Of a stretch of 64,000 nt of DNA, positions 43,755 through 55,757 are shown in pieces. Every line of letters starts with the position of its first letter. Position 1 is the first letter of the stretch. The notes beneath the pieces were generated by a model that did not search any database, was not told the origin of the DNA, and saw only the letters and a program-made list of their open reading frames with translations. This DNA comes from Calvatia gigantea (Eukaryota > Basidiomycota > Agaricomycetes > Agaricales > Lycoperdaceae): assembly GCA_025093985.1 (NCBI GenBank), contig JACAAK010000003.1:4526001-4590000 (forward strand), given 5' to 3'. A program made the position numbers and the translations under genes.

Positions 43755-45622
43755 ATGGGGAGGTATCTATCCGACAGGTCACTGGAGAACCTCCACAAGT
43801 ACGCGTATAGAGGTGCCGACAAGTGCGTTTCTCTTCCATGTCGTCCCATCCTGCCATTGATTTACACCCGGCCAGATCACTCGTGTCGCGTTTTGTGCTG
43901 AACCCATTCTGGAACTGGTTCGTGACACTATGGCCATTGAACGTCGCGCCCAACGCTGTACGTCCGTCCTCTGCACCAGCCCATACGGCAATGTAATTGT
44001 TGAAATTCGGGCGGGTAGATCACACTCACTGGTCTGAGCATCGTGTTCTTCAACTTCCTTACACTCATGTACTACGACCCGCTCTACCTCACCGAAAAAG
44101 ACGTCGGAGACTCTCGACCCCATGGCCCACCACAATGGGTTTACTTCACGTACGTCCGCCCTCTCCCCACTCTACTCCACCCCTTTGTTGTCCCTTGTCG
44201 TCATTTCACGTGGAACCTACTAAATCGGATTCCTTTGATCTAGATGGGCCGCCGGACTGTTTTTATACCAATCCTTAGACGCTATTGACGGGTAAGTGGT
44301 GCTTTCATTTTATTTCGGGCTCAGGCTGGGGCCGAGATGAGAGGGTGTAATTTGACGCGGTGCATGTACGTTGCTTTTTTGAATGAAGGAAACAGGCGCG
44401 TAGGACGGGTATGGCTGGTCCGCTTGGAGAGATGTTTGATCATGGTGCGTCGTAGTTGTTTTGATTATTCATTCCAGACCGGTGTTGAGGTTGACTGATT
44501 AATGATTAATGTTCTGTAGGATGTGATGCTCTGAACACGACTGTAGGTTAATCTCTTGCTGTTATCTCCAGCGTTGGTATTCACCAACCCCATCCCCTGC
44601 GTTTAATTAGCTTGAGGTTATCCTTGCCTCGCGCGCGCTTGGACTAGGCCGGTCATGGTGGACTGTCGGGTCGGAAATCTTTACACTCGCCAATTTTTAT
44701 TTGACGACATGGGAAGAGTACCATACCGGCGTCCTCTTCCTCGGATACTTCTCAGGTCCAGTCGAAGGTATCTTGATAATCGTGCTCATCTACATCGTAA
44801 CCGGTTTCCGCGGTTAGTCCCACCCAACTTGTAAATGCTACTCACTACAACTCACTTACAGGAACCTTATTCTGGGAAACCAGAATATGGACACTCCTCA
44901 GCCTCGAACACGTATACCCCTTCACCCACATCCCCAACCTCCCCCTCAACGAATCCTTCATGGTCTTCGCCGCATTCGGTCTCGGTTCGAACATCCTCCA
45001 TGCTTACCTCAACGTCTACACCTCCCGCCGTCGCGACACCAACGCCCCGACTCGCGCACACACCAAATCTTCCAACCCCCTCACACTGCTCCTCCCCTTC
45101 CTCTTACCTACCGCCATCCAACTTGCGTGGTTATCTCATCCAGCATTGAATCATTCCGCTATCATCCATTCAGCGTTATTCGTGCCGTTTTTGTGTGCGT
45201 GGGGATTACAGTTCGCGCATCAAGTTGGAAGGATGATTTTAGCGCATGTCACGCTTGGAGGTGAGCCGTTCCCGAGGTGGGATTGGGTGTGGGCGTGGAG
45301 TGTGGTTGGGGCTGTTGATGCTAATCTGCCGAGGTTGTTTGGGAGGTGCGTGGGTGTTTCCGTTGTTGACTTTTGCATTTTTACGCGTGGAGGAATTTGG
45401 CGAACTAATTTGTCTCTCATTTGTAGGTCCCCGATTATCCAGACTAATACGGTCAATACTACGCTTTTGGTCTGGGTCACTTTGGCGGTTTCGATGTTCA
45501 ATTATGGCAGGTTTGTGTATCTGGTCATAAATGATATCACGGAGTATCTGGGTATCGCGTGTTTGACGGTGAGGAAGAAGGATGAGAAGGGACATTGGGT
45601 TCATCCGGAAAAATCTTCCTGA
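43755..45622 (+). CDS. CDP-choline/ethanolamine phosphotransferase (CDP-alcohol phosphatidyltransferase), 429 aa
   Basis: The enzyme transfers phosphocholine or phosphoethanolamine from its CDP form to diacylglycerol in the ER/Golgi membrane, the last Kennedy pathway step. Nine exons join in frame: 43755-43822, 43876-43957, 44019-44149, 44244-44291, 44389-44444, 44520-44542, 44611-44812, 44862-45345 and 45427-45622 (430 codons). The N-terminus shows SLVSRFVLNPFWNWFVTLWP. The catalytic motif D-G-x2-A-R-x8-G-x3-D-x3-D is built across exons 4 to 6 (DAIDGKQARRTGMAGPLGE, then MFDHGCDALN). Several hydrophobic membrane segments follow, and the C-terminus is FVYLVINDITEYLGIA. Its length fits the family. 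It cannot be assigned to choline or ethanolamine from the sequence alone. It follows the F-box gene by about 400 bp on the same strand. Confidence 0.92.
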
Positions 45623-46899
45623 GCCGGCCTTTTTTATACCCCTAACCCCCCAGCTTGATGGCACGTAGAACCCAGGAATTGGCCGTCATTGGCCGTCAGG
45701 TTCCTTTGATGGAGAGAGTAGTAAATGGGATGGGGGACTGATAATCTACTGGTTAACCCAGTTTTTGGATAGTAATGTAACTGACTAATGACGGTGATGA
45801 TGAATTTAATGAGATGCGGTGTTTGGAGACGATGGGCTGCTTACCTGTGTTGGATGTGTGGAATAGAATTTTCTCTCTCCTGCTTCAATATATTATTATA
45901 TGTATACTTTTCGTCGCGGACAGAAGATGAAGGGTGTGATAGGGGAAGAGGCAGGTCAAGAATTCGACACGGTACACAAACCTTCATGACTTTCAATCAT
46001 ATGGTTCACAAATCCTTAGGGTTATAAAAAAAGGCAACTACGTCGTTCCAACAAGTGGGTGCTGGTAGGGACACAGAATGTTATAAGCTGAGGATTTGAA
46101 TCCCGCTATCCTGTGCAGAAATTTAGATACTGCTAAGCGCCAGGATGTCCGCCTTCTGAGGTAGCGAAACTGGGTGTAGACAGACTACATCAAAAATAGA
46201 ACAGAAACGTGGCGACTGGCACAAGGCGCCGTCAAGTAACGTACATGTGGAATTCCCTGGAACGCGCGTCCAACACGTTCCAGAGACGGCTCTATACATC
46301 GCAAAATTGAACAAGAGAAGTGGCGTCCAGTTGTGTGGCAGGCTGAACAGCTGACGATTCATATCAGTGTAAAAGAATGTGCAAAAATATCATAATTTGT
46401 GGGGATAATTGTGTTCACTGCGGTCGGTATGCTTGGAGCCGTTCCCACCAACATCTCCTTTACACCAGGGAAACACCATCCAAACCCGGCCTCAATAGAA
46501 TGCCCCCGAGTGGCTCTGTGCCAAATACGAGCTGAATGGCTCCAGCACCTTACTATTGAAACTGGAAGAATGCAGTAATCGAATTCCTATGCTCAACGGT
46601 ATGTAACTTATGGTTTTGGCTTAGGCTTCGGCTTGAAAAAGTCACCCACTCTTTCCCTGCCGATCACTGCCATATTGATGTTGCAGGCTTTATTACCCCG
46701 TCCCAGTTGCAACTGTAACCTGTAACCAGTAGGCCTGCCGAAAGCTGATAAATACTGGCTTTGGCTATTGACACCATGTCGGATTGAAAGAGTTGGGACC
46801 AATGCCTCAGCACCCGTAGGCATCCCCAGGCGGATGAGTGAGTTATTCCGTTCACCCTATGAAAACAATCAGCAGATGAGTATGCTGGGGATGACACAT
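45623..46899. other. Spacer between the phosphotransferase and the NLR
   Basis: No confident gene. A minus-strand segment 46608-46850 encodes about 80 residues ending in a KPKPKPKP run and could be a 3' exon of the NLR, since a possible acceptor (TTTTCATAG) lies near 46859. No donor fits well, so I do not join it. Confidence 0.35.
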
Positions 46900-48962
46900 T
46901 TAACGGACCAACTTGTATAACCAGGGTAGGAACTCAGCAAACTCCTCTGTTGTATTGGCCAGGGTTCTAAAGTCAAAGCATTCTAACGCAGCAATGAGAC
47001 TAGGAATATCTTTGTCCGAGACATGGTGACACGCTTGCCACCCGTGACTGGAAGAAAACTTTCCCAGAACTGCATGGAGTTTCTCGGGATCCTCGTAGAC
47101 CCACCCCAGTCCCAGCCTTGGAGATGCGGAAGAATATGGACCTTGGTAGTTATTGAGCAGACAATTTCGAAGACTGATTGAATATCTTACCAGATTGCAT
47201 TTCAAATTCAGGCGCACCCTATCCTTGCCACTTGTGGGAGTTAATTGCGACGTCGAGATGGACCAATGACTTGTTGATGGAGAAGGGACCAGATCGGCGT
47301 GGGTCCTTGAGATAATCCCCAAACGAAGCATGGTAGAAATTGAGAGCGCCAGATTGTGCGTCAGTTGCAGATGGAACGTCAAGTACTGAGTGCAGCTGCT
47401 GGAGAGCCCGGTAAAAAGTATCCTGGTCGATGCACAGGAAAGTGGCTTGATACAGTACGGGGAGTTTGACGCTAGAACATACTATTGACAAGCCAAGGAT
47501 ACGCATAGTTATCGGGAGAATTTCGGCAGGGACGCCAGAGAGTATCTGGCGGTAGAGAAGATCGAGGGCGTGCAGTGGGTTCACGGCCCCCGGTGTCTCA
47601 GAGCCACCCAAAAAACGGACGCAAAGGTCAAGTCGGCCACGAGGGTCGCTGCGCTGTTTATCACCGACAAATTTAACGATTGTAGAAGAAAAGGCGAAGA
47701 GACCGGATGCGATGAGAGAGATTTGGCGTATGTGTGCCTCGGGGGGCCAATCAACCTCGAGACGGTCCTGGTACCTTCGACGAATATCCCGAAAACCATC
47801 CCGAAGGACGCGTGCAACATCTTGCTGAGCTTCGGTATCTTCGATCGAGAGTTCTTCCCGCTTGCAAGTCACCTGAAAATCCGGATCGCAGAGGAGATAC
47901 TTGAAATGCCATTCCGGGCGACTGCATACCATCCAGAGTAGTGGAAATTTGTCCACCTGTCGGACGTGATTGCTTATAAGCTCGATGAATTCGCACTGGG
48001 CCTCCTCACCCTGGCATTCGTCGAGCCCATCAAGGATTATCAAAAACGGCTCTCGAACGGTGGCCTGGTGCTGAGTCATGAGGATATGGAAGGGTTCGAT
48101 AATGAGTGCCTTGAATTGGGCGCGACGATTCTTTTCGAGGATACTCGAATCATCGGCGAGGCGCTGAGTGAGGATACGCTTGTATGTGTGATGTCTCACA
48201 GCTAGCTGATAAGCAAGGGTAGGAATAACTCGGTCTGGATCGTCCCGATGGTTGAGCCTCGAAAAAAATACGGCAGCACCGAGACGGCCAGAATCCCCGC
48301 ACTCTTCTGCGATGGATTGTGCAACTGCCGATTTTCCGACTCCCGCTGGACCCATAATCCATAACATTCTCCAGTCCCGATGGGTGCCAGTAGCCCAATC
48401 AATAGTGCGACCCCTCAGGTTCTTCCGTGTATCAGGGTGGCACTTCGGTGGGGGGTCTCGAGCGGAAGAGTCAACTTCGGCACCAACCATTCTCTTTTGG
48501 GAAAGGTGTTGATAAACTAGAGAGATCTAGGTTAGATATCACAGGCAGGTGGGGAGGATTCTGACAATAATGCGCACCTGTCCCCCCAGAGTTGATGATA
48601 TGTGCGATCATGGTGGGATTGTTGATCACAAAGTCATGAGCGTAAGGGAGGAAGTCTGAGGTAGATATGATTGGGGTCGGTTGTCCTGCAAGTTGTGAGC
48701 GAAGGGTCTGGGTAGATTTCAACTCTCACCTACCACCGGGGGATATGTCATGTACGGTGGACGGCTGGGCTGGGTTGCCTGCAGGGTCTGGAAGCCTCAC
48801 TGGCTTGAAGAGTGGTTCTGTCTCCGGCGGGTGTTCTACATTGCGCTTCGGGGGGAGGTCCGGGAGCTTCACCGACTTGAAGAGTGGTTCGGTTTCTAGT
48901 GGGTGCTCTACATTGCGCTTCCGGAGGCGAGGTAAGAAGGATTTTATAACTTCCAGGAGCAT
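46900..48962 (-). CDS. NLR-type protein with NACHT P-loop NTPase domain (one frameshift)
   Basis: Fungal NACHT proteins are STAND NTPases that switch on oligomerisation of an N-terminal effector. Exon 1 (48962-48734) encodes two tandem copies of a KRNVEHPxETEPLFKxVxLP unit. Exon 2 (48685-48578) encodes DFLPYAHDFVINNPTMIAHI, the linker found before NACHT domains in mushrooms. Exon 3 begins at 48516 and encodes GAEVDSSARDPPPKCHP, the Walker A loop GPAGVGKSAVAQ, the Walker B segment FLIILDGLDEC and the sensor-like MVCSRPEWH. All junctions keep frame. Near 47219 the frame ends at TAG and continues in another frame to 46900, so the C-terminal part needs a frameshift correction or is dead. No repeat domain is seen after it. 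A HeLo-like copy lies 1.3 kb upstream on the same strand. Confidence 0.75.
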
Positions 48963-50256
48963 ACGAGATCAGGCTAAATGATAAGGCTGGTGGGCAGCTA
49001 CTTTATGAGAGGAATAAGGAGGGGAACAACGAGCACGGATGATATTCGGCACTGGGGGAGGGGTACAAACGAGCGGGGTAAACTAAGTAGGGGGTAAGGC
49101 ATAAGTATAACTATGACACGTGTACTATGTGAGGCAACAGGAAGGAGTTTAATTATATGTGACGTCACTTTTTCCAACATTTAAGCCAACTAGTGGTGTT
49201 TGATTGCGCTACCTCTGTTTTCCTTGGTTTTGCTTGCGTCGGAACCCCAGGCCCCTAGGGTGTAACATTTCATCCGCAAGCCTTAATATTGTCCGGCGCC
49301 TATGATTTAAGGCCCCCCCATCCCCCCCTGAGTATCTTCTCCAGCTTCCGCATGAACCTCCCCCAACCAAACCTTAAAATTTGCCACTCACAAACCTCAC
49401 AAACGGTGTGTTGCATCACATAGCGACATTTTTTGTGGAAGGGGACTTACACCCCTTTCGCGCTGTCAATCGAGCCTTCTACAAAAGTGTCACAGTATCG
49501 AGACATGCGGGGTTCCGATTGTGGCGTACCGGTTGGTTGGAGATGAGGGGTGGCGGGTAGGAGAGGTTGAACTACTATCAACTTTTGTGAGCTGTTGCTT
49601 TAAATTCTTTTTGATTGTGATTCCTCGCTGACGCATTGGGTAAGTATGGTGTCTTGCAGGTTGAAGATTACACGCCAAAACTCATGCGTTTCGTACGGAA
49701 CGCCCAAAATCTCGTTCTCAACTGCGGAAGTCTCATCTCCGAGAGCTCGCTCAGGTCATCAAACTCGAGGAAGGGGAGCTGGAGGAAATAAACACTGGAA
49801 GTACTATAGCATTTTCAGGAAACAGCGATTTGGTTGTCACAGGCCCCTATTAATATCACTGAACCTCACAAGATTGTTGCTGTCGCTGACATGGATAAGT
49901 CACAGGGACGCATAAGGGCGAAGCTGGTTCTGTGGTTCCTTTGCCAGTTCTAAGAATAAACACACTTTCCCCCTCCCTCCCACTAGAGAAGAGCTTCGAA
50001 ATACAATCCCTCTCGAACACTTTCCTTCTTATCTCGTTCCTATCTCCCCGCTTAATTACAAAATATGAACTTTCCGTCCATTGAAATGTCCAAATCTTGA
50101 CTTTGAATGTTACATATAATACATATAACACCAAAAATACTGTGGGATACCTGCGCAGGAATGTCCCCGAACGACCCTATGTCCCAAACCGCGCACAAAT
50201 AGAGCCCCGGCGGAAGAAAACGAAACCCACAAACACAAATGCAAGTACGTCGGTCC
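48963..50256. other. Spacer between NLR and HeLo-like copy K
   Basis: No gene is recognised. A short + frame near 49655-49790 reads EDYTPKLMRFVRNAQNLVLN but has no start and is not supported further. C-rich runs lie at 49311-49328. Confidence 0.35.
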
Positions 50257-52202
50257 TCACCGAGCAAAAGAAAAATAGATATGATTCCCGGTCCCGAACG
50301 ACGTTAAAACTGTCATCTCGTCTTATATCATTCACGTCCCCTGCAACATAAGTGTGCTGGGAACCGGGAGAGGAATGGTTTTGGGTATCATTAAGTCCGG
50401 CCTGAGCGGGGGAACCAGTCGGACCTGACGGCGCCACGTTCATCCACTGCTGGGCAATCCCGCTCATTCCTGTTTGATTCCGCGCCGTTCGTCGTTCTGC
50501 TCCTTCTGGCGATTCCTGGGGTTGTAATGGTGAAGTCATAGGAGCAGGAACGGGAGAGGGAGCACGGGTGTTTGATGATCGGTCGTATTGAACAGTGGAA
50601 ATAGAGGGTCCATGTGTTCGTGGAGAGGGCGTTGAATGCCATATTGGTTGTGACTGCATTTGCAAGGGTGGGAGGTGCGATAATACTCGTAGCATCATAG
50701 TCAGGAGGTTGCATGCACTAGCTAGTTGTCTGCGGATCTCAAAATCATATTGAAACTAGAAGGGAGTTGGTTCTAAACACGTCGTGAACGATATCATGCG
50801 GGTCGCTTACGTCGAACAGGACCATGGCATGTGTGAGGCGTTCTCGGCAATCTTGAATTGTAGCCTGGTGCAGTTGATTACTGAATATTTTCCTCACCGC
50901 GGACCATGTCTTGACCTTCTTGATACGCCTTTCAATGTACCGCAAATCCCTGTGCGGTATTGAGAACTAGTCGGCGTTATCGGGAGAAGGGAAGGTCAAC
51001 GTACACTACTAGCATGTCCACATGCCGCTGGATCATAGGGTCATTCAAGGTTTGCCCATTCCGGCTCACTTGCATCCTCTGAATGACAGTCTCCACGATA
51101 AAGCAGGAATCCCTTGCTATCGGGACAAAATCCTGTTTATTCGTCTTCACTCCCTGGGATATTGATGAGATTTTTTTTAGTCCGGACAAAAGAACTTACA
51201 CTCCTCACCTGAACAACCTCAAGGATAGAAAGAGCGACACCAGCCGCAATGGCAACGCTGAGGACTGGACAAAAATGTTGATGAGGGAGATTACGGCTAG
51301 GTGCACGAGCACGTCGGCGCCCGTCCGACGTTGTTCTTGACCAAAGGGATTGTGTTAGAAAGGGCAGGTAGGAGTGGAGATCACGAAAATGATGAGACAA
51401 CGGAACGGAGGATAAATCTGTTCCGAAGGCTCGGAACGATAAGAGAAGGGTCCGGAGAGGTGTCGAGAGCGATTACTGAACGTTCGGAAGGCGGCGTTTA
51501 CGATTGCGTGGCGATTCGGTGTCGAGACGAGAGAGAGAAGAGAGAAAGAGAGATAGATTAGAGAAATAGGCTAGAGACAGAGACTTCGAGTCGAAACTTG
51601 GCTAATTCGTAGCTACCTGACTACAACAAAGTATACAGGTTTTTATAGAGGAGAATGGTGGGCTGTGCACCCGAATTACAAAGAGTAGAATGTAAATTTT
51701 AGAGAGAGAACAAAGAAAAACATACTAGCGGGGATGAAAACGGGCCGGAAGCTCATTCTATGAGGTTCTAAATTATGAGGAATGTAGAAAAAGTATAATA
51801 AGTGAATAGAAAAGCGGTCCGTAAGTTTTTTAGAGTCGGAAATGAGAAGTACAGGCGGGCGAGGTGGAGTTCGGAGGTTGGAGCTTCCGTGGTCGGGACT
51901 TCCGAATTAGGAAATCGTGTATGATCCGGACTTCTGGATGGCTCGGAAATGGGATTTTCGGGGTCGGTGTCTTGGTCATCGTTCTCGGAAGTGAAAGGCG
52001 TCATCGGTGAAGTGGAGTAGTGGGAGGAGGACGCGTACATGACACTTTTCAGTGTCAGGTGCCGTCCGATCTCCACAATGTGCTGCGATTTGTAGTGTCC
52101 TGAGGGTTTGTTCATTGATGTTCAGGGCCATCTCCGCTGTTAAACTGGTAAGGACGGTTTGTTATGAGCAGGATTCGGGAATCCCCAACCTCCATTGGAC
52201 AT
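50257..52202 (-). pseudogene. HeLo-like family copy K (insertion in exon 2, frameshifted tail)
   Basis: On the minus strand the micro-exon ATG is at 52202-52200 and is followed by exon 2, which is split by a 0.8 kb insertion at 51279-52077. Exons 3 and 4 are open (GVKTNKQDFVPIARDSCF near 51155; DLRYIERRIKKVKTWSAV near 50945). Exon 5 has a long Pro-rich linker like copy B (about 130 residues) and reaches DDSFNV before an extra base shifts the frame and destroys the FGTGN core. Removing the insertion and one target repeat restores the exon 2 frame. It lies just upstream of the NLR, same strand. Confidence 0.8.
51279..52077. mobile_element. Solo-LTR-like insertion, 799 bp
   Basis: The insert starts TGATGAGGGAGAT and ends ATCTCCACA, short inverted ends of the TG...CA type, and is flanked by ATGT on both sides. 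The excised target is an in-frame HeLo-like exon 2. It contains no reverse transcriptase frame; a minus-strand frame of 115 codons (51768-52115) crosses its edge and has no known domain. A purine-rich AGAGAGA stretch lies at 51530-51560. A solo LTR fits best, but no second copy is in the window for comparison. Confidence 0.55.
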
Positions 52203-53164
52203 AATTTCAATTCCGTTCGCAGATGAGGTAGGTGATACAGAGTGACAACGTTTGGATTTCTACGACTTTTGGCGGATAACTTGAAGTCTCTTTGTAGAGC
52301 GAGGGGTGATCACTAAAGTTTCGTGTCGGGGGAGGAAAGGGATGGAATCTACGAGGTAACATATCAGCCTGGAAGTGCGAATTTATGAATCGTTCGCGCA
52401 TTCGGGCTTCGGGCCCCGTGACACATGTGACATAGGGCTGGATATCCTGTTCCACAACCGCTTCTGGTCACTCTTCGGTCACCATCCCCTTTCCCCGAGT
52501 CTCCTGCAGTATGCAGTTCTGGTTTGGAGGTGCCAGAGCGCTCAACATTCTAGCGTTCCACGTTCAACGTTCAACGTTCAACGTTCAACTTCAGCCTCTC
52601 CAGCCGCTATCCCGAACTTCACATATCGCCACTCCACCTCGTCGTCTAAGGCATTCCAACGCTCCCATCGCCACCAGCGCCTCGTACCAACGCGTGGACT
52701 ATCGCGGGGAACAATCGCAGCTTCATGCTTTTGATTAACTATCATGGATGACTTTTCCGGAAGTGCCTCCTGGCAGCGATCACACATGGGGGGTCATCGA
52801 TTCATCACTGACCCCAACCTCGTGCACATAATAGAACTCGATCATTGGAGTGCAGATCAACGGAAGTTGCCTAGCACTCAGTTTCCGGATCCCTTCATCA
52901 CTTCGGTGAGGCAGTTCGGCCTTCGGTAACTGTCATGGGTAATTTTTAGACCTCAGCGCCAGCTAAGCAGTAAGCTAAGCAGCGCTTGTTCACACCTTTA
53001 ACCCAACTACGGCTTTCAGGCTTTCCAATTCCTCGACGGCGTCGCCCACTCCTAGACATCAACCGACACCTTCCCATCAGCCAATTTCCGTCATGTCCTC
53101 CGAATTTACCTCGATAAGGCTCGTAAGACACACGCGACTAGCTTCAATCGGCCTTTCACCACCG
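52203..53164. other. Spacer with a short heptamer repeat
   Basis: Four or more tandem CGTTCAA units lie at about 52560-52589. A minus-strand frame from 52787 (MCDRCQEALPEKSS) has a Cys pair but no further support. Nothing else is recognised. Confidence 0.4.
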
Positions 53165-53760
53165 CCTTTCATCACTCCAGCGGCAGTCGAGTATCCAAAC
53201 AACTTTAACGGAAACACCAGTGCTCAGGCCTTGTATCCCTACCGCTACTACCTCTGTTCTCCACCCCCCCCCCCTCCACCAGAAGCACAACCCCCATACT
53301 CAACATCATCCTCAACAAACTCCGTCCCACACACCCGACGAGCCATCCTCACCGGCTCTGTACATGTGACCAAATACGACTCCGACACCCTTCTGTCCTC
53401 TGACATTCAGCTTCTCCAAACTCGTGCCCTTGCTGCAACACTCCATGAACGATGGTTTTCGTATCTGGTGACGGCTCGTACCTGTATATCGCTGGAGTGT
53501 TGTGATTTGAAACAACCTGCAGGCTTGGAGGTGGGTGAGGACGAAGAGGAAGGACAGGCCTGGGTCGGAGGTGGTTGCGGTTCTGTTTGGAAGCTGGAGC
53601 CGGAGCTTAAGAGAGGGGAGGGGGCTGGGGGTAGTTACTGGAGTGTGAGTCGACGAACATGAGAGGAGATGGGAGTGGGAAGGTTTTAGGAGAGTGAGAG
53701 GTGTTGTTAGACGATATATATATCGAGGGCACAAGGAGAGAGAGCTACGAAGGAGCATGT
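53165..53760 (-). pseudogene. F-box protein remnant on the minus strand
   Basis: The minus-strand frame contains HSHLLSCSSTHTPVTTPSPL, FVLTHLQACRLFQITTLQRY and EKLNVRG, which line up with HSHLLSHVRRLTLQLYPPL, VLSRLPTRNLSKITILRRV and EELDLED of the intact F-box protein. The F-box proper is not recognisable. It is a diverged, broken copy. Confidence 0.6.
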
Positions 53761-55392
53761 TTTTGGGGGGTACCCCTCGAGGCTTCGGGCGTAATGAAGC
53801 TGCCACAGCATCAAAATTCATGCTGTTACGATGTAGTACATGTGCATGAACCTCCGTGTAAGGCGATTCTTCCTTTCTTGTCCAGCTTGTTCATGTAACC
53901 CGTTTACTCTTAGCTCTCGACATAGCTTCGAGCCGACTTGGCTTAAACCTCTTCTTCGCCCAACCTTCAAGACTGGTACTTCCTGAACAACAGTATTACT
54001 CAGTTTATTCGTGGCATTGTGCCATTTCGTAGGTAGACATCGAACCATAACGACATCAACAAGCGTTTCAGCACAATTGTGAACATTGTGAAATTACCCA
54101 ACAAGGCCCAACTTGGTCCGGGCGCGGCACCGGAGGTGTTGGCGACGCGTCGGCGGATGATATGTCGGATACGGTTACGCCTCTATGTCAGTGGTTCAAC
54201 TGCGTCGCGTCCTAACAGCTTTCGGTGACCGTGGCAATTACGATGGGCCTCGGCGACGGACGGCGCTCAAAACCAAAGGCGTGAACGAACTTAGAAGCAA
54301 AAGCCTTCATCCCCAAAATTGTAATCTAACATCAAAGCCTCAATACCGAATACGGGGGCCATGGATCTCTCAGCGACGCTTCTGAGGCTGCTTTGTATCT
54401 CCAGCGTCTTATCAATGATTGTCTATTGTCTGGGCTCCATGCCGACCTAAACCCCTGGGTATTGCAAGTTGCTGGCGACGGAAATGTCGTAGAATATTGT
54501 AACAGTTTTCCACGTAATTGCATACCCCCCTGGTCCATAATAAACAACGACCGACGAGTACATGGGGGTCGTGGTGGGAGAGTTCCTGAGGTTTCTTGTT
54601 CAGTGGGCAAAGCTACAGGGCAATTTTCCTGGACGTTTACTGGAGAAGTTAGGTCCGGAATGGGGAATCTCGTACAAGACAAACAGGACAACTAAGGAAG
54701 TTAAAACTTTCCACGACGACGTAGCTGGAACTTGCTGTTTGCTATTTGGAAGCACATGGACTGAACGTCTGGTGGCTAAGGATTGCGAAGGTCGCTGGAT
54801 TATAGTACACGCGGATTAATAGTTAACGATTAGCCGGCCCGTAGGCTTGGGTGGCATCTCCAGTCCTCAATGGTATCTACCCTCCTGTGCTCCGTTGCCT
54901 TTTTCTCTGTTGCACCACGAACAACAGCGATGGACCAACACGTTCCAGAAAATTTTCTACACTTCTGCACCCGGAATATCTCGTGTGCGCTAAACCCAGG
55001 ATATTGTTACATTCCTACAGCTTTACATTTGCCAAGAAGGGTTCACGATAATACCGCCAGGTCTCGGCGCCAGGGACAAGAACTTGAAGTCCACCAGGTC
55101 GGTTATGTCGGAACCGTAATGCGTCGGACTCAGAAATTGGTTCACTTCCCTCAAGCGTTGCCCGAAGGCTCAAACTTGAATAGGTTCCCATCTCATAACA
55201 TTGTTACAATACAGCCTTCGGGAAGGTTCTAAGAGCTCAAACAAGGATGTAACTATGGCTAGGCACCAGATTAAGTCCCGAAGTCCGCTCCCATCTCCCA
55301 TTTTCTTTGACATCGGTAAGGATGTAATAATGATTATCCAACGGCCAGTGCGTAGGTGCTTGGCTACTTCGGCCTTGCTTTGGGCTGTAATA
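53761..55392. other. Region of small unassigned open frames
   Basis: Two + strand openings start with hydrophobic, signal-like sequences: MDLSATLLRLLCISSVLSMI at 54361 (29 codons, then TAA) and MVSTLLCSVAFFSVAP at 54870 (120 codons). Another frame at 54562-54819 is open for 85 codons. No junction could be supported between them and no domain is seen, so I do not call a gene. Small secreted proteins cannot be excluded. Confidence 0.3.
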
Positions 55393-55757
55393 CCCCTGCA
55401 AAGCCAATTCCAAACCACGCGATTTGCAATGTCGGCGATGCCCTATCTATTTTCAACGGCGGTATCCTCCGATGCATCGCGTGTTGTAAGTTACCTACTT
55501 TGCCACACAGCCCTCTACTATCGAGCCCTAAGCGGGCCCTTTCTGCAAGCCCTCACCAGGCGCACGGTCGGTATACGAGCGCTGGCCGATTGTTTTCTTC
55601 ATCCGCCCGGGGAACAGCAAGGTCCCTTCGCGCGTTCACAGAAGTAAGCCCCACTATTGCTGATGCCATTGCCGCGAAGCCCGAGAAGGATTTTAACACA
55701 GGATCGACGGCCGAGGACTGGTTCGCACGCAGAATCAAGGACTAAAGGCTTGCGAAC
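55393..55757 (+). pseudogene. 2-oxoglutarate/Fe(II) oxygenase fragment (3' exons)
   Basis: It matches exons 5 and 6 of the gene at 56861: KPIPNHAICNVGDALSIFNG, then after a small deletion MHRV and a donor GTAAGT, then FTEVSPTIADAIAAKPEKDF and TAEDWFARRIKD. The upstream exons with the HxD iron ligands are missing, so it is a truncated tandem copy. Confidence 0.8.

Noticed and set aside
46070..46125. B-box-like GGATTTGAATCCC suggesting a tRNA gene.
   Set aside because: No matching A box at the right distance and no cloverleaf could be drawn.
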